A DNA stretch of 13,057 nucleotides from an uncultured Lachnospiraceae bacterium (GTDB lineage Bacteria; Bacillota; Clostridia; Lachnospirales; Lachnospiraceae). The stretch lies in NCBI GenBank assembly GCA_937885345.1, contig CAKZZH010000008.1, positions 1 to 13,057 of the forward strand, read 5' to 3'. Shown here in pieces: positions 1-6,513 of this stretch (the stretch's first letter is position 1; each line of letters begins with the position of its first letter). The notes beneath the pieces were generated by a model, which saw nothing but the letters and a program-made list of their open reading frames with translations, was not told where the DNA came from and did not search any database. The position numbers and the translations under genes were made by a program.

Positions 1-283
1 CCGGAAGACCGGCATCTCGGAGCGGACCATAAGTGACTGGCGGCACAAAAAGACTAATCCCGGTGCGGATAAGATCATGATCATCTGCGAAGTGCTGCAG
101 ATCAACCCCAAAACACTGCTGATCGGCGAAGGCCGGGAGCACACAGAAGTGAGCTATTCGCTGGAAGGCGACACATCTTCCCTGGTCGAAGAAAAACTCG
201 TCTATAACTACCGCGAGTTTTCAGAGGAAAAGAAGCGCCGCCTGCTGGCTTACATGAACATGCTGGAGAACACAAAGGAGTAA
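1..283 (+). CDS. XRE-family helix-turn-helix protein, C-terminal part (5' end outside window)
   Basis: The frame is open from position 2 to the TAA at 281-283, giving about 93 residues with no start inside the window, so the gene is cut by the window edge. The opening stretch (TGISERTISDWRHKKTNPGA) has the pattern of the recognition helix and following turn of an XRE/Cro-type DNA-binding domain. It is followed by a helix with the usual 'CEVLQINPKTLL' ending. The remainder is a charged tail (EEKLVYNYREFSEEKKRRLLAYM) common in short phage- or ICE-type regulators. It probably binds DNA as a small repressor or activator; the target is unknown. The next gene starts 2 bases after its stop, with AAGGAG at 275-280 inside this gene's end, so the two are co-transcribed. 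Eight of its nine leucine codons are CTG, unlike everything after position 540, which suggests foreign or accessory origin. Confidence 0.75.
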   Translation, partial: RKTGISERTISDWRHKKTNPGADKIMIICEVLQINPKTLLIGEGREHTEVSYSLEGDTSSLVEEKLVYNYREFSEEKKRRLLAYMNMLENTKE

Positions 284-285
284 GC

Positions 286-1116
286 ATGGAAAGAAATGTA
301 ACCGTGATCCGTGATATCGACGGAAACAAGATCGTGATGATCAACGATATCCGGTTTAAGGGCAAACGCTCTGTGAACTGGGACGATGTAAAGGAATATC
401 TGAAATCCTATGTCGGAGAGTTCTATACGATCGCTGAAACAGAGGAAGTGGTCTATATAGGAGCAGATCTCCCGGATGAATACACGGGATCCCGTTATAC
501 ACACAAGCTGATGGGGACGATTGCCAAGGCGAAAGCCAACAATATGCCCAATGATACGATCGAGCGCGGTATCAAGAAGGCAGCCGGTGAAGGTGCAAGT
601 ACAACATATTTTGCGATCACTTATGAAGGATACGGACCCTCCGGTACGGCGGTAATCGTTGAGACTCTTACCGATAACAAGAACAGAACCGCAGCCAATG
701 TGAGAAGTGCTTTTACCAAGGGAAGCGGCAATGTCGGAACTCCCGGCTGTGTCTCTTTTATGTTCGATAAGAAAGGTCAGATACTTGTAAGCAAGGAGTC
801 TTGTAAACTCTCAGCCGACGATCTTATGATGACCGCTCTTGATGCGGGCGCTGAGGATTTTATTGACGAGGATGAGGATATGTACGAGATCTTAACCGAT
901 CCCGATTCCTGCGGAAGTGTTCGTGAAGCTCTTGAAGCGGCGGGCGTTATCGCGGATCAGGCTGAGGTTCAGATGATCCCTCAGACTTATGTCGACCTTA
1001 CCGATGAGAATGACATCAAGCAGATGAACAGACTTCTCGATCTTCTTGACGACGATGATGATGTTCAGAATGTATATCACAACTGGAATATGCCGGAAGA
1101 GGACGAGGAAGACTAA
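286..1116 (+). CDS. Chimeric ORF: accessory-element protein N-terminus joined to YebC/TACO1-family protein body
   Basis: This is a 276-residue frame with a good ribosome binding site (AAGGAG at 275-280, five bases before the ATG). Residues 1-78 (MERNVTVIRDIDGNKIVMIN onward, with ADLPDEYTGSRYT at 60-72) resemble, from memory, a small clostridial protein of unknown function found beside XRE regulators in accessory elements. From about residue 79 (IAKAKANNMPNDTIERGIKK) to the end it matches the YebC/PmpR/TACO1 family: EGYGPSGTAVIVE near 114-126, DNKNRTAANVR at 130-140, GTPGCVSFMFDKKG at 151-164, and a C-terminal LLDDDDDVQNVYHNW. YebC proteins help ribosomes through difficult peptide motifs and some have been described as transcription regulators. 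The usual first ~50 residues, including the GHSKW-type start and basic GKIF region, are absent. Leucine codons before the junction are CTG/CTC; after it, mostly CTT. It is either a real fusion or an assembly chimera; a working YebC is doubtful. Confidence 0.85.
   Translation: MERNVTVIRDIDGNKIVMINDIRFKGKRSVNWDDVKEYLKSYVGEFYTIAETEEVVYIGADLPDEYTGSRYTHKLMGTIAKAKANNMPNDTIERGIKKAAGEGASTTYFAITYEGYGPSGTAVIVETLTDNKNRTAANVRSAFTKGSGNVGTPGCVSFMFDKKGQILVSKESCKLSADDLMMTALDAGAEDFIDEDEDMYEILTDPDSCGSVREALEAAGVIADQAEVQMIPQTYVDLTDENDIKQMNRLLDLLDDDDDVQNVYHNWNMPEEDEED
520..540 (+). other. Junction between two unrelated coding sequences (IAKAKAN)
   Basis: These seven codons are the point where the accessory-type N-terminus becomes YebC. 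AKAKAN is expected at this place in YebC proteins, and as I recall the accessory family also has AKAKANA after its 'LKGT' segment, so an 18-base identity at 523-540 could have joined the two. Counting leucine codons by hand: upstream (2-519) there are 10 CTG, 2 CTC and 0 CTT; in the YebC part (541-1116) there are 8 CTT, 2 CTC, 1 TTA and 0 CTG. GC by hand count is about 53% in 1-240 and about 46% in 601-840. Confidence 0.75.
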
Positions 1117-1136
1117 GCAGGTTAATTCATCAACAA

Positions 1137-1167
1137 AAGGGCTGTCGTTATGCGATGGCCCTTATTT
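1137..1167 (+). terminator. Intrinsic terminator after the YebC-containing ORF
   Basis: AAGGGCTGTCG (1137-1147) pairs with CGATGGCCCTT (1153-1163) over 11 positions, two of them G-U, around a TTATG loop. A short, imperfect T-rich stretch (ATTTAAT) follows. It begins 20 bases after the stop codon. The weak T-tract may allow some readthrough into the small gene that starts at 1185. Confidence 0.7.
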
Positions 1168-1184
1168 AATAAGCGGAGGGTATT

Positions 1185-1415
1185 ATGCGTATCGAAGAAT
1201 TTAAAATGGAAAGAGAAAACCTTGTCAAAAAGGGCGACAAGGTCACAATAGAAGAGAGCCAGCTGCCTTCAAGCTGGTACTACACAATAGTTCCGGCCAT
1301 TGCAATGTCGGCCAACTACGGTCCGACCGAGAGGATCGTTTCAAGAGAGGGCATCGTAGAGGACATCGTTCGGGACTCGAGAGGCTTCTTCGTGAAGGTC
1401 GCGTTTGACGAGTAA
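1185..1415 (+). CDS. Small protein of unknown function (76 aa)
   Basis: The ORF encodes 76 residues and has a strong ribosome binding site (GGAGGG, 1175-1180) four bases before the ATG. I do not recognise a named family, though similar short proteins occur, as I recall, in Lachnospiraceae. The sequence is hydrophilic at the N-terminus, with a central SSWYYTIVPAIAMSANYGPTE segment and a C-terminal part (REGIVEDIVRDSRGFFVKVAFDE) that looks like alternating beta strands, so a small beta-rich cytoplasmic fold is likely. There is no signal peptide, transmembrane helix or metal-binding motif. It lies between the terminator at 1137-1167 and the convergent LacI-family gene. No promoter of its own is evident in the 17 bases after the hairpin, so expression may depend on readthrough. 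Codon use matches the downstream chromosome. Confidence 0.65.
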   Translation: MRIEEFKMERENLVKKGDKVTIEESQLPSSWYYTIVPAIAMSANYGPTERIVSREGIVEDIVRDSRGFFVKVAFDE

Positions 1416-1450
1416 AATATGCTTTGGCTGCCGTATCCGGTGCGGCGCGA

Positions 1451-2440
1451 TCACGGATTCAAAGTGCTTTCGCCGTAGATAATGTCGGCTTTGACAACAG
1501 AGCGAAGGGATACTTCCTTGCCTGTCATAAGCGAGGAAAGCAAAGTTACGGATAACTCGGCGACCTCTTCGTCCAGCAGATCAAGACCGGTTATTTCCGG
1601 GTAGACTGCTTCGGAAAGAAAACTGTATTCGGCGCATGCGATCTCAAAGTCCACAGGTATCCTTATGTCCTTTTGTTTAAGAATTTTAAGGGCATGGGCA
1701 GCAAGAAGCGAATCCGAAGCGATAAGTGCATTCGGAGGATCCTCAGATGATAATAGTTTTTCGATATAGATGCCCGCATCAGCGGAGTCTTTGTCTATAA
1801 GGTGGAAGAAACCGGGAGGAAGAGCCGCCGTGCTGACTTTAAGCACATCGGTAATGGCGTCGATAAGAGCCATATTGGATCTGTTCATAGATGAAAAAAG
1901 ACAACAGATACGGCTATGGCCTGATGAAACACAGCTCTCCGCAAGCTTCTTGAGCGAACTTTCTCTGTCAAGATCGATATGATAAGCACCCGGGATATTA
2001 AGATCGCTGTTGATCAGAACCATGGGCATTGTAAGCTTCAGAGTATCGGGCAGAGTGTATTTATCGGCGCCGAAATCACACGTAATAGCGTAGGCGATCA
2101 AAAGATTGTCCTTCTGGCACTGGATAAGCTGCCTGTTAAAAAGCGTCCTGTCATTCCCGTGAAGGCAGAGTCTTACGGTAATTCCTTTTTTCTCAAGTTC
2201 CTTTGAAAGGCTCTCAACGATATGAGCATTTGAAGGAGTCAGAACATCTTTTATCATAATGGCTGCGGTGCGTATGCAGCCGGCAAAATGTCTGCTTTGT
2301 CTGGGGAGATAATTCTCCTCGGCTATTATTTTACGGATCAGTTCTTCTGTTTCGGGGCGCACTTTACCGGAACCGTTAAGTACTCTTGAAACGGTTGCGA
2401 TCGATACCCCTGCTTTGTTGGCAATGTCATAAATGTTCAT
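1451..2440 (-). CDS. LacI-family transcriptional regulator
   Basis: This encodes 329 residues from the ATG at 2440-2438. Residues 1-20 (MNIYDIANKAGVSIATVSRV) are a classic LacI/GalR helix-turn-helix, continuing with LNGSGKVRPETEELIRKII. A periplasmic-binding-protein-like effector domain follows, with recognisable segments near PMVLINSDLN, the SGHSRICCLFSS strand-loop and the NALIASDSLLAAHALKILKQ helix, ending in a short C-terminal dimer region. The hinge after YLPRQSRHFAG looks a residue or two shorter than usual, and the typical minor-groove leucine is not obvious. A TTG 12 codons upstream is in frame, but it is the first part of the probable -35 box, so ATG is preferred. The gene is divergent from the Big_2 surface protein and is likely to regulate that gene, itself, or both. 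The ligand is unknown; family members usually bind sugars or nucleotides. No terminator is visible after it. Confidence 0.9.
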   Translation of the reverse strand: MNIYDIANKAGVSIATVSRVLNGSGKVRPETEELIRKIIAEENYLPRQSRHFAGCIRTAAIMIKDVLTPSNAHIVESLSKELEKKGITVRLCLHGNDRTLFNRQLIQCQKDNLLIAYAITCDFGADKYTLPDTLKLTMPMVLINSDLNIPGAYHIDLDRESSLKKLAESCVSSGHSRICCLFSSMNRSNMALIDAITDVLKVSTAALPPGFFHLIDKDSADAGIYIEKLLSSEDPPNALIASDSLLAAHALKILKQKDIRIPVDFEIACAEYSFLSEAVYPEITGLDLLDEEVAELSVTLLSSLMTGKEVSLRSVVKADIIYGESTLNP

Positions 2441-2446
2441 ATGGGT

Positions 2447-2476
2447 ATTGTATGCTCGAAAAGCCTGTAAAGTCAA
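2447..2476 (-). promoter_or_regulatory. Promoter of the LacI-family gene, predicting a leaderless mRNA
   Basis: Read on the minus strand, TTGACT (2476-2471) is followed after 18 bases by TACAAT (2452-2447). The expected start point, seven bases after the -10 box, is at about 2440, which is the A of the ATG. No Shine-Dalgarno sequence stands before that ATG (TACAATACCCATATG). Transcription and translation therefore seem to start at the same base. Confidence 0.6.
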
Positions 2477-2547
2477 TCTGCTTTACGATGAAAAATATTC
2501 TCAAAAAATTCTCAGGAAAAATCAAAATCGGGGTTAAGTTATTATCC

Positions 2548-2557
2548 CGGCATGCCG
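2548..2557. promoter_or_regulatory. Palindrome, possible operator
   Basis: CGGCATGCCG is a perfect 10-bp palindrome. It is flanked by TTATC on the left and ATAA on the right, so a longer imperfect dyad (2542-2561) exists with one extra base on one side. It lies in the intergenic region between the LacI-family gene and the Big_2 gene, a usual place for a LacI-type operator. It lacks the common AANCGNTT core, so the assignment is tentative. Confidence 0.35.
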
Positions 2558-2563
2558 ATAAAA

Positions 2564-2594
2564 TTGATTGAGTAGGACTATGTCCTTTTATAAG
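2564..2594 (+). promoter_or_regulatory. Possible promoter of the Big_2 gene with an internal inverted repeat
   Basis: A TATAAG at 2589-2594 could be a -10 box. TTGATT (2564-2569, 19-base spacer) or TTGAGT (2568-2573, 15-base spacer) could be the -35; neither spacing is ideal. Between them AGGAC-TAT-GTCCT (2574-2586) is a perfect 5+5 inverted repeat, which would place a bound regulator inside the promoter. Confidence 0.35.
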
Positions 2595-2649
2595 CTTGCA
2601 ATTATTTCCGGATTCATTGAAAGCGGAGACGCTTTCGGGAGGGATGAAT

Positions 2650-5600
2650 ATGAGATTTATTAATTTTATAAAGAGAAACCTTAAGGTTACGATAATTCTT
2701 GCGGCGATCATGGCCGCGACGATAGTCGGAGTTATAGTGGTAAGTGCCGATTCTTCGGCCTCAATAACTCTCGGGCAGAGCACGATAACCTTTGACAGTA
2801 CCAATATGTCGACCTCCCAGACGGTATCGATCACCTATACCTCCACTTCTATAAATGCTGCTATAACCTCAATTGTCGAAGATGAGAATGTTTGTAGTGC
2901 TTATGTAAGTTCTGATGGCAGAACATTAACTGTTGCTGCGACAAATGCCGGTAATACAGTTGTTTATGTTAATCTTATTCTTGATAACGATCCTGCAAAG
3001 ACATATACTGCAAAGCTTAATGTATATGTAGAACTTATTCTTACCAATACCGACGGCCTTCTGGATATTCACGATCCGAATAACGGAGCCTTCACTCTTA
3101 GGACTAATGCAGCAGAAGGCTCAACGGTTACCTGGACTTCTTCAAACGAATCCATTGCCACCGTTGCTCCCGTAAGTGATACGGATTCCACACAGGCATC
3201 CGTTACTCCTCTTGCGGCAGGTTCCGCAATAATCACTGCGAAGCTTGGCGGATATGAAATTGCTTCTCTTACATATGTTACCAGGGTTCCTGTTTCAATT
3301 ACGGATGAAAATGCAACCGTTGGTTCGGGTGACGGCCTTGTGTATATTGCAAATAACGGTTCGGCAGATGCATCCTCTTCGGGCGCAATTTACTGGTGGT
3401 CGGAGGATGAATCCATTGCCACTGTAACCGCAGGATTTGTTCAGGCTGTGCATGCAGGCTATGTATATGTCTGGGCCAGCAGTAAGGATGACAGCGCAGC
3501 GGAGAATCTTGATCCTACGACTTATCTGTATGGTGACAGAATACTTATTTATGTGCCTTTTGAAATCTCGGACGGCGGTGTTACAACCGTTCAGGTCGGA
3601 GATAAATTCATGTTTGATACCAACGGCAGAGCGCAGGATATCTCGCTTTTTACCGATGACCCCAATACTATCGCTTATGATGAGACCGAGGGCGTTTTCA
3701 TCGCGGTATCTCCCGGTGAGGCAACATGTACCGCGGCTTACAAGAGTGATTCTTCAATGTCAGTAACCAGGACAATAACCGTTCTTGATGGATTGTCTCT
3801 TGATAATAATAATCTTGCGCTTAGTGTAGGCGAGAGTGGTACTATTTCGATAGTTTCAACGAGTGATGAGCCTGTTGTATGGAGCATTGCAGGTAATACC
3901 GATGAGGTAACATATGCTACTATCAATCCTTCTTCGGATACTTATTCATGTACGATTACCGGTGCCTACACTACGGGAAATGCTTATGTAACTGTTACTG
4001 CCAGCCAGCAGATCGAACATGTTATTAAATCCGCAACCGCAAGAGTATATGTACTTACTCCTGTAGATCAGCTCACACTTCTTAATAACAGTATGCCCAT
4101 AAATGAAAATACAGAGATTTCCATTGAAGAGGGCAATAATATGTTTATCCAGGCATACCTGAATATGGATTCGGGTACCACACCTTCCAATAACAGGATT
4201 AGCTGGAAGAGTTCGGATGAGTCGGTTATAACCCTTACACCCGGCGATATGCCCGAGGGCTCCAATACCCAGCTTTGCGAGGTTAAAGCGGTAGGCGGAG
4301 GTCATGCGACTCTTACCGCGGTAGCGGGTGGCATTATCGCAACCGCCAGATTCTACGTAACCGAAGGCGTTACGGGAATCTCACTCAGCGATACAGACAT
4401 TACAGTTAAAATGGCACTTTCCAATTATCAACTTACCGCAACGATCACACCTGCAACCGACGGCGTTGACAAAACGGTCATCTGGTCAACCCTTGATCCC
4501 AAAGTAGTTACCGTTGATCAAAACGGACTTGTAACTTTGGCTGCTCCCGGAACGACATATGTTATCGCTACATCCGCAGCCGTTCCCGCCAAGACGGCCA
4601 ATTGTAAAATAACCGTAATCCAGGAAGTACAGGGCGTTACAATGGATTATGATTCGATCACCATGAATGTGGGAGATGAATCCAGACTTACGGCTCTTGT
4701 AACTCCTTCCAATTCATATGATCCTTCGGTAACATGGTCATCAAGTGATGAATCGGTTGCCAAGGTTGACGGGACAGGACTTGTAACCGCTGTTAAGAGC
4801 GGTAGTGCAACGATCGTTGTACAGACCAATGACGGCGGCTTTATAGATATGACCAATGTTAAAGTCATTCAGCCGGTAACCGGAATTAATATTTCGTCTA
4901 CCGAGATGTCGGTTAAGAAGGGTGCGGTATTTTACCTTGGAGCAGAGGTGCTTCCGTCAACTGCCGATAATAAGGGAGTTGTATGGAGTTCTTCGGATAC
5001 TTCGATACTTACCGTCGATCAGAGCGGATGCGTTACAGCTGTTAATATCGGAACGGCAACGATCGCCTGTGCCTCTGCTGATAGCGGCGTTACCGCATAC
5101 TGCGTCGTTGAGGTAACCTCGCCCGTAACCGGACTTGAACTTAATATAAATGAGAATACGCAGACACTTAATGTCGGAGATACTTTTGCGATCGTGCCTA
5201 CGGTACTTCCTTTAGATGCAGCGGACAAGTCCTGCACCTTCCTTAGTTCGGATCCTACGATAGCAACCGTTGACGAGAATGGCATCGTGGTTGCCATTAA
5301 GGGCGGAACCTGCGAGGTCGTTGTAACCACCAATGAAGGCGGCCTGTCCGACAAGTGTAAGATAATTGTGATCGAGAAAGTTTCAACCGTTGATATAAGC
5401 GGTGAGAAGGAATATTTGAACGTCGGAGAATCACTTAATCTTACTGCAGCTGTCACAACCGATACCGCAACCGATAAGAAGGTTGTTTGGACCTCCAATA
5501 AGCCTACGGTAGCAACTGTCGATCAGAACGGTAAAGTCACTGCGATCAGAGAAGGCGATGTCGTTATTACCGCAACAGCCAATGACGGCGGCGGAGCAAC

Positions 5601-6378
5601 CGATTCTGTTGTAATAAAGTGCATTATACCCGTTACGAATATCACTCTTAGTGATTCCAAGATTACGATATTTGTTGGAGATACCTATAATATTACCGCT
5701 ACTATAACGCCGGCGAACGCATCCGTTAAGGATCTTGAGTGGACCAGCGACGATCCTGCGATCGCGGCAGCTTATTCTAACGGTGATGTGGTTGGTATGA
5801 CGGCAGGAAGAACCGTTGTACATGCCAAATCCACCGACAGTAATGAGATAATCGCCAACTGTACCGTTATCGTTAAGAACCCTATATATGCAACATCCGT
5901 TCATATCAATTCTTCTCAGATAACGATGCTTAAGGGTAAAATGAGACAGCTCACAGCTAATATGTATCCTCGTAATACTGTTGAATCACTTTATTGGGAG
6001 TCCTCTGATACTTCGGTTGTTCAGGTGGATCCTAACGGCTGGATCACAACCGTCGGCTCAGGAGAGGCTGAGATAAGGGCTTACAGCTCATACGGAACAG
6101 TATATGATACATGTACGGTTAATGTCATCGCAATGTCATTTACAAGCATAGGAATAGAGCAATATGACACTTTCCAGCTCCATTGTGACGGCGCGCCTGA
6201 GACTGTTTCATGGAGAACCTCGAATTCCAGAATAGCAACCGTTGATCAGAACGGTCTTGTTACCGGAAGAATGCCGGGCGAGTGTACCATCTACGCGACC
6301 GTTGACAATAAGACGGTAAGCTGCTTTGTTAAGATATATGCCATAGATCCCGGTAAATTCATTAACAGTGATGAATAG
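2650..6378 (+). CDS. Large secreted protein of tandem bacterial Ig-like (Big_2) modules
   Basis: The product is 1242 residues from the ATG at 2650, chosen because GGGAGGG (2637-2643) is six bases upstream; an ATG at 2644 touches that site, and an upstream TTG (2596) has none. Residues 1-33 form a signal peptide: basic start (MRFINFIKRNLK), hydrophobic core 13-31, and a probable cut after VSA. The rest is about 13-14 Ig-like modules. The last eight show the Big_2 pattern: a WSSSDESVAxV-type strand, then VDQNGLVTAVKxGxAxI, then an ATANDGG-type end. Such domains form extracellular beta-sandwich stalks that bind or space adhesins and enzymes. No enzymatic domain, LPXTG motif, C-terminal membrane helix, SLH or cell-wall-binding module is seen; the protein ends in YAIDPGKFINSDE. 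It could be released, tethered by an uncleaved N-terminal helix, or held by a partner. A terminator follows at 6443. The divergent LacI-type gene is the likely regulator. Confidence 0.88.
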   Translation: MRFINFIKRNLKVTIILAAIMAATIVGVIVVSADSSASITLGQSTITFDSTNMSTSQTVSITYTSTSINAAITSIVEDENVCSAYVSSDGRTLTVAATNAGNTVVYVNLILDNDPAKTYTAKLNVYVELILTNTDGLLDIHDPNNGAFTLRTNAAEGSTVTWTSSNESIATVAPVSDTDSTQASVTPLAAGSAIITAKLGGYEIASLTYVTRVPVSITDENATVGSGDGLVYIANNGSADASSSGAIYWWSEDESIATVTAGFVQAVHAGYVYVWASSKDDSAAENLDPTTYLYGDRILIYVPFEISDGGVTTVQVGDKFMFDTNGRAQDISLFTDDPNTIAYDETEGVFIAVSPGEATCTAAYKSDSSMSVTRTITVLDGLSLDNNNLALSVGESGTISIVSTSDEPVVWSIAGNTDEVTYATINPSSDTYSCTITGAYTTGNAYVTVTASQQIEHVIKSATARVYVLTPVDQLTLLNNSMPINENTEISIEEGNNMFIQAYLNMDSGTTPSNNRISWKSSDESVITLTPGDMPEGSNTQLCEVKAVGGGHATLTAVAGGIIATARFYVTEGVTGISLSDTDITVKMALSNYQLTATITPATDGVDKTVIWSTLDPKVVTVDQNGLVTLAAPGTTYVIATSAAVPAKTANCKITVIQEVQGVTMDYDSITMNVGDESRLTALVTPSNSYDPSVTWSSSDESVAKVDGTGLVTAVKSGSATIVVQTNDGGFIDMTNVKVIQPVTGINISSTEMSVKKGAVFYLGAEVLPSTADNKGVVWSSSDTSILTVDQSGCVTAVNIGTATIACASADSGVTAYCVVEVTSPVTGLELNINENTQTLNVGDTFAIVPTVLPLDAADKSCTFLSSDPTIATVDENGIVVAIKGGTCEVVVTTNEGGLSDKCKIIVIEKVSTVDISGEKEYLNVGESLNLTAAVTTDTATDKKVVWTSNKPTVATVDQNGKVTAIREGDVVITATANDGGGATDSVVIKCIIPVTNITLSDSKITIFVGDTYNITATITPANASVKDLEWTSDDPAIAAAYSNGDVVGMTAGRTVVHAKSTDSNEIIANCTVIVKNPIYATSVHINSSQITMLKGKMRQLTANMYPRNTVESLYWESSDTSVVQVDPNGWITTVGSGEAEIRAYSSYGTVYDTCTVNVIAMSFTSIGIEQYDTFQLHCDGAPETVSWRTSNSRIATVDQNGLVTGRMPGECTIYATVDNKTVSCFVKIYAIDPGKFINSDE
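4483..6213 (+). repeat. Tandem Big_2 repeats of about 83-85 codons
   Basis: The conserved tryptophan codon of each module (phenylalanine in one) begins at 4483, 4735, 4984, 5239, 5488, 5740, 5995 and 6211. The spacings are 252, 249, 255, 249, 252, 255 and 216 bp. The DNA of the modules differs while the protein pattern holds, so these are old duplications under selection. The last module is shorter. More divergent Ig-like modules precede this stretch from about 2760. Confidence 0.8.
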
Positions 6379-6391
6379 TTGAATGCTTTGC

Positions 6392-6420
6392 TTGTATAAG
6401 TTGATAAAATGCGTTATAAT
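6392..6420 (+). promoter_or_regulatory. Promoter upstream of pta
   Basis: TTGTAT (6392-6397) and a perfect TATAAT (6415-6420) are separated by 17 bases. The -35 box is weak and the -10 box is ideal. Transcription would start at about 6427, some 16 bases before an intrinsic terminator and about 87 bases before the pta start codon. No better promoter is seen between that terminator and pta. Confidence 0.55.
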
Positions 6421-6442
6421 AGCTTAAATGAGTGCTTTATGG

Positions 6443-6472
6443 TCTGCCTCGTTATTACGGGGCAGATTTTTT
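6443..6472 (+). terminator. Intrinsic terminator between the Big_2 gene and pta
   Basis: TCTGCCTCG (6443-6451) pairs with CGGGGCAGA (6458-6466), nine pairs including one G-U, around a TTATTA loop, followed by six T (6467-6472). It lies 64 bases after the Big_2 stop codon and would end that transcript. It also lies downstream of the TATAAT promoter at 6415, so it may act on pta transcription too. Confidence 0.85.
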
Positions 6473-6513
6473 GAAGACTGATATAACGATATTTATTTTA
6501 CAGGGGGATTTAT

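Noticed and set aside
1416..1450. Short GCCG/CGGC hairpin as a bidirectional terminator between convergent genes
   Set aside because: The stem is only four pairs with a nine-base loop and there is no T-run on either strand.
2441..2476. TTG at 2476 as the start of the LacI-family gene (12 extra residues)
   Set aside because: The extra residues have no family match, there is no ribosome binding site before the TTG, and the TTG is part of a good -35 box.
2596..2649. TTG at 2596 or ATG at 2644 as the start of the Big_2 protein
   Set aside because: The GGGAGGG site at 2637-2643 is correctly spaced only for the ATG at 2650, which also gives a normal signal peptide.
2427..2834. 135-residue minus-strand ORF across the divergent promoter region
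   Set aside because: It overlaps the LacI gene start, both promoters and the signal peptide coding region, and has no recognisable protein features.
3946..5904. Long minus-strand ORFs inside the Big_2 gene (3946-4305, 5019-5498, 5431-5904)
   Set aside because: They are antisense shadows of a repetitive gene with strong codon bias; no ribosome binding sites, promoters or recognisable protein features.
4483..6213. Regular spacing suggesting a CRISPR-like or satellite array
   Set aside because: The ~250-bp period is coding, repeats are conserved at protein level only and stay in frame; it is a Big_2 domain array.
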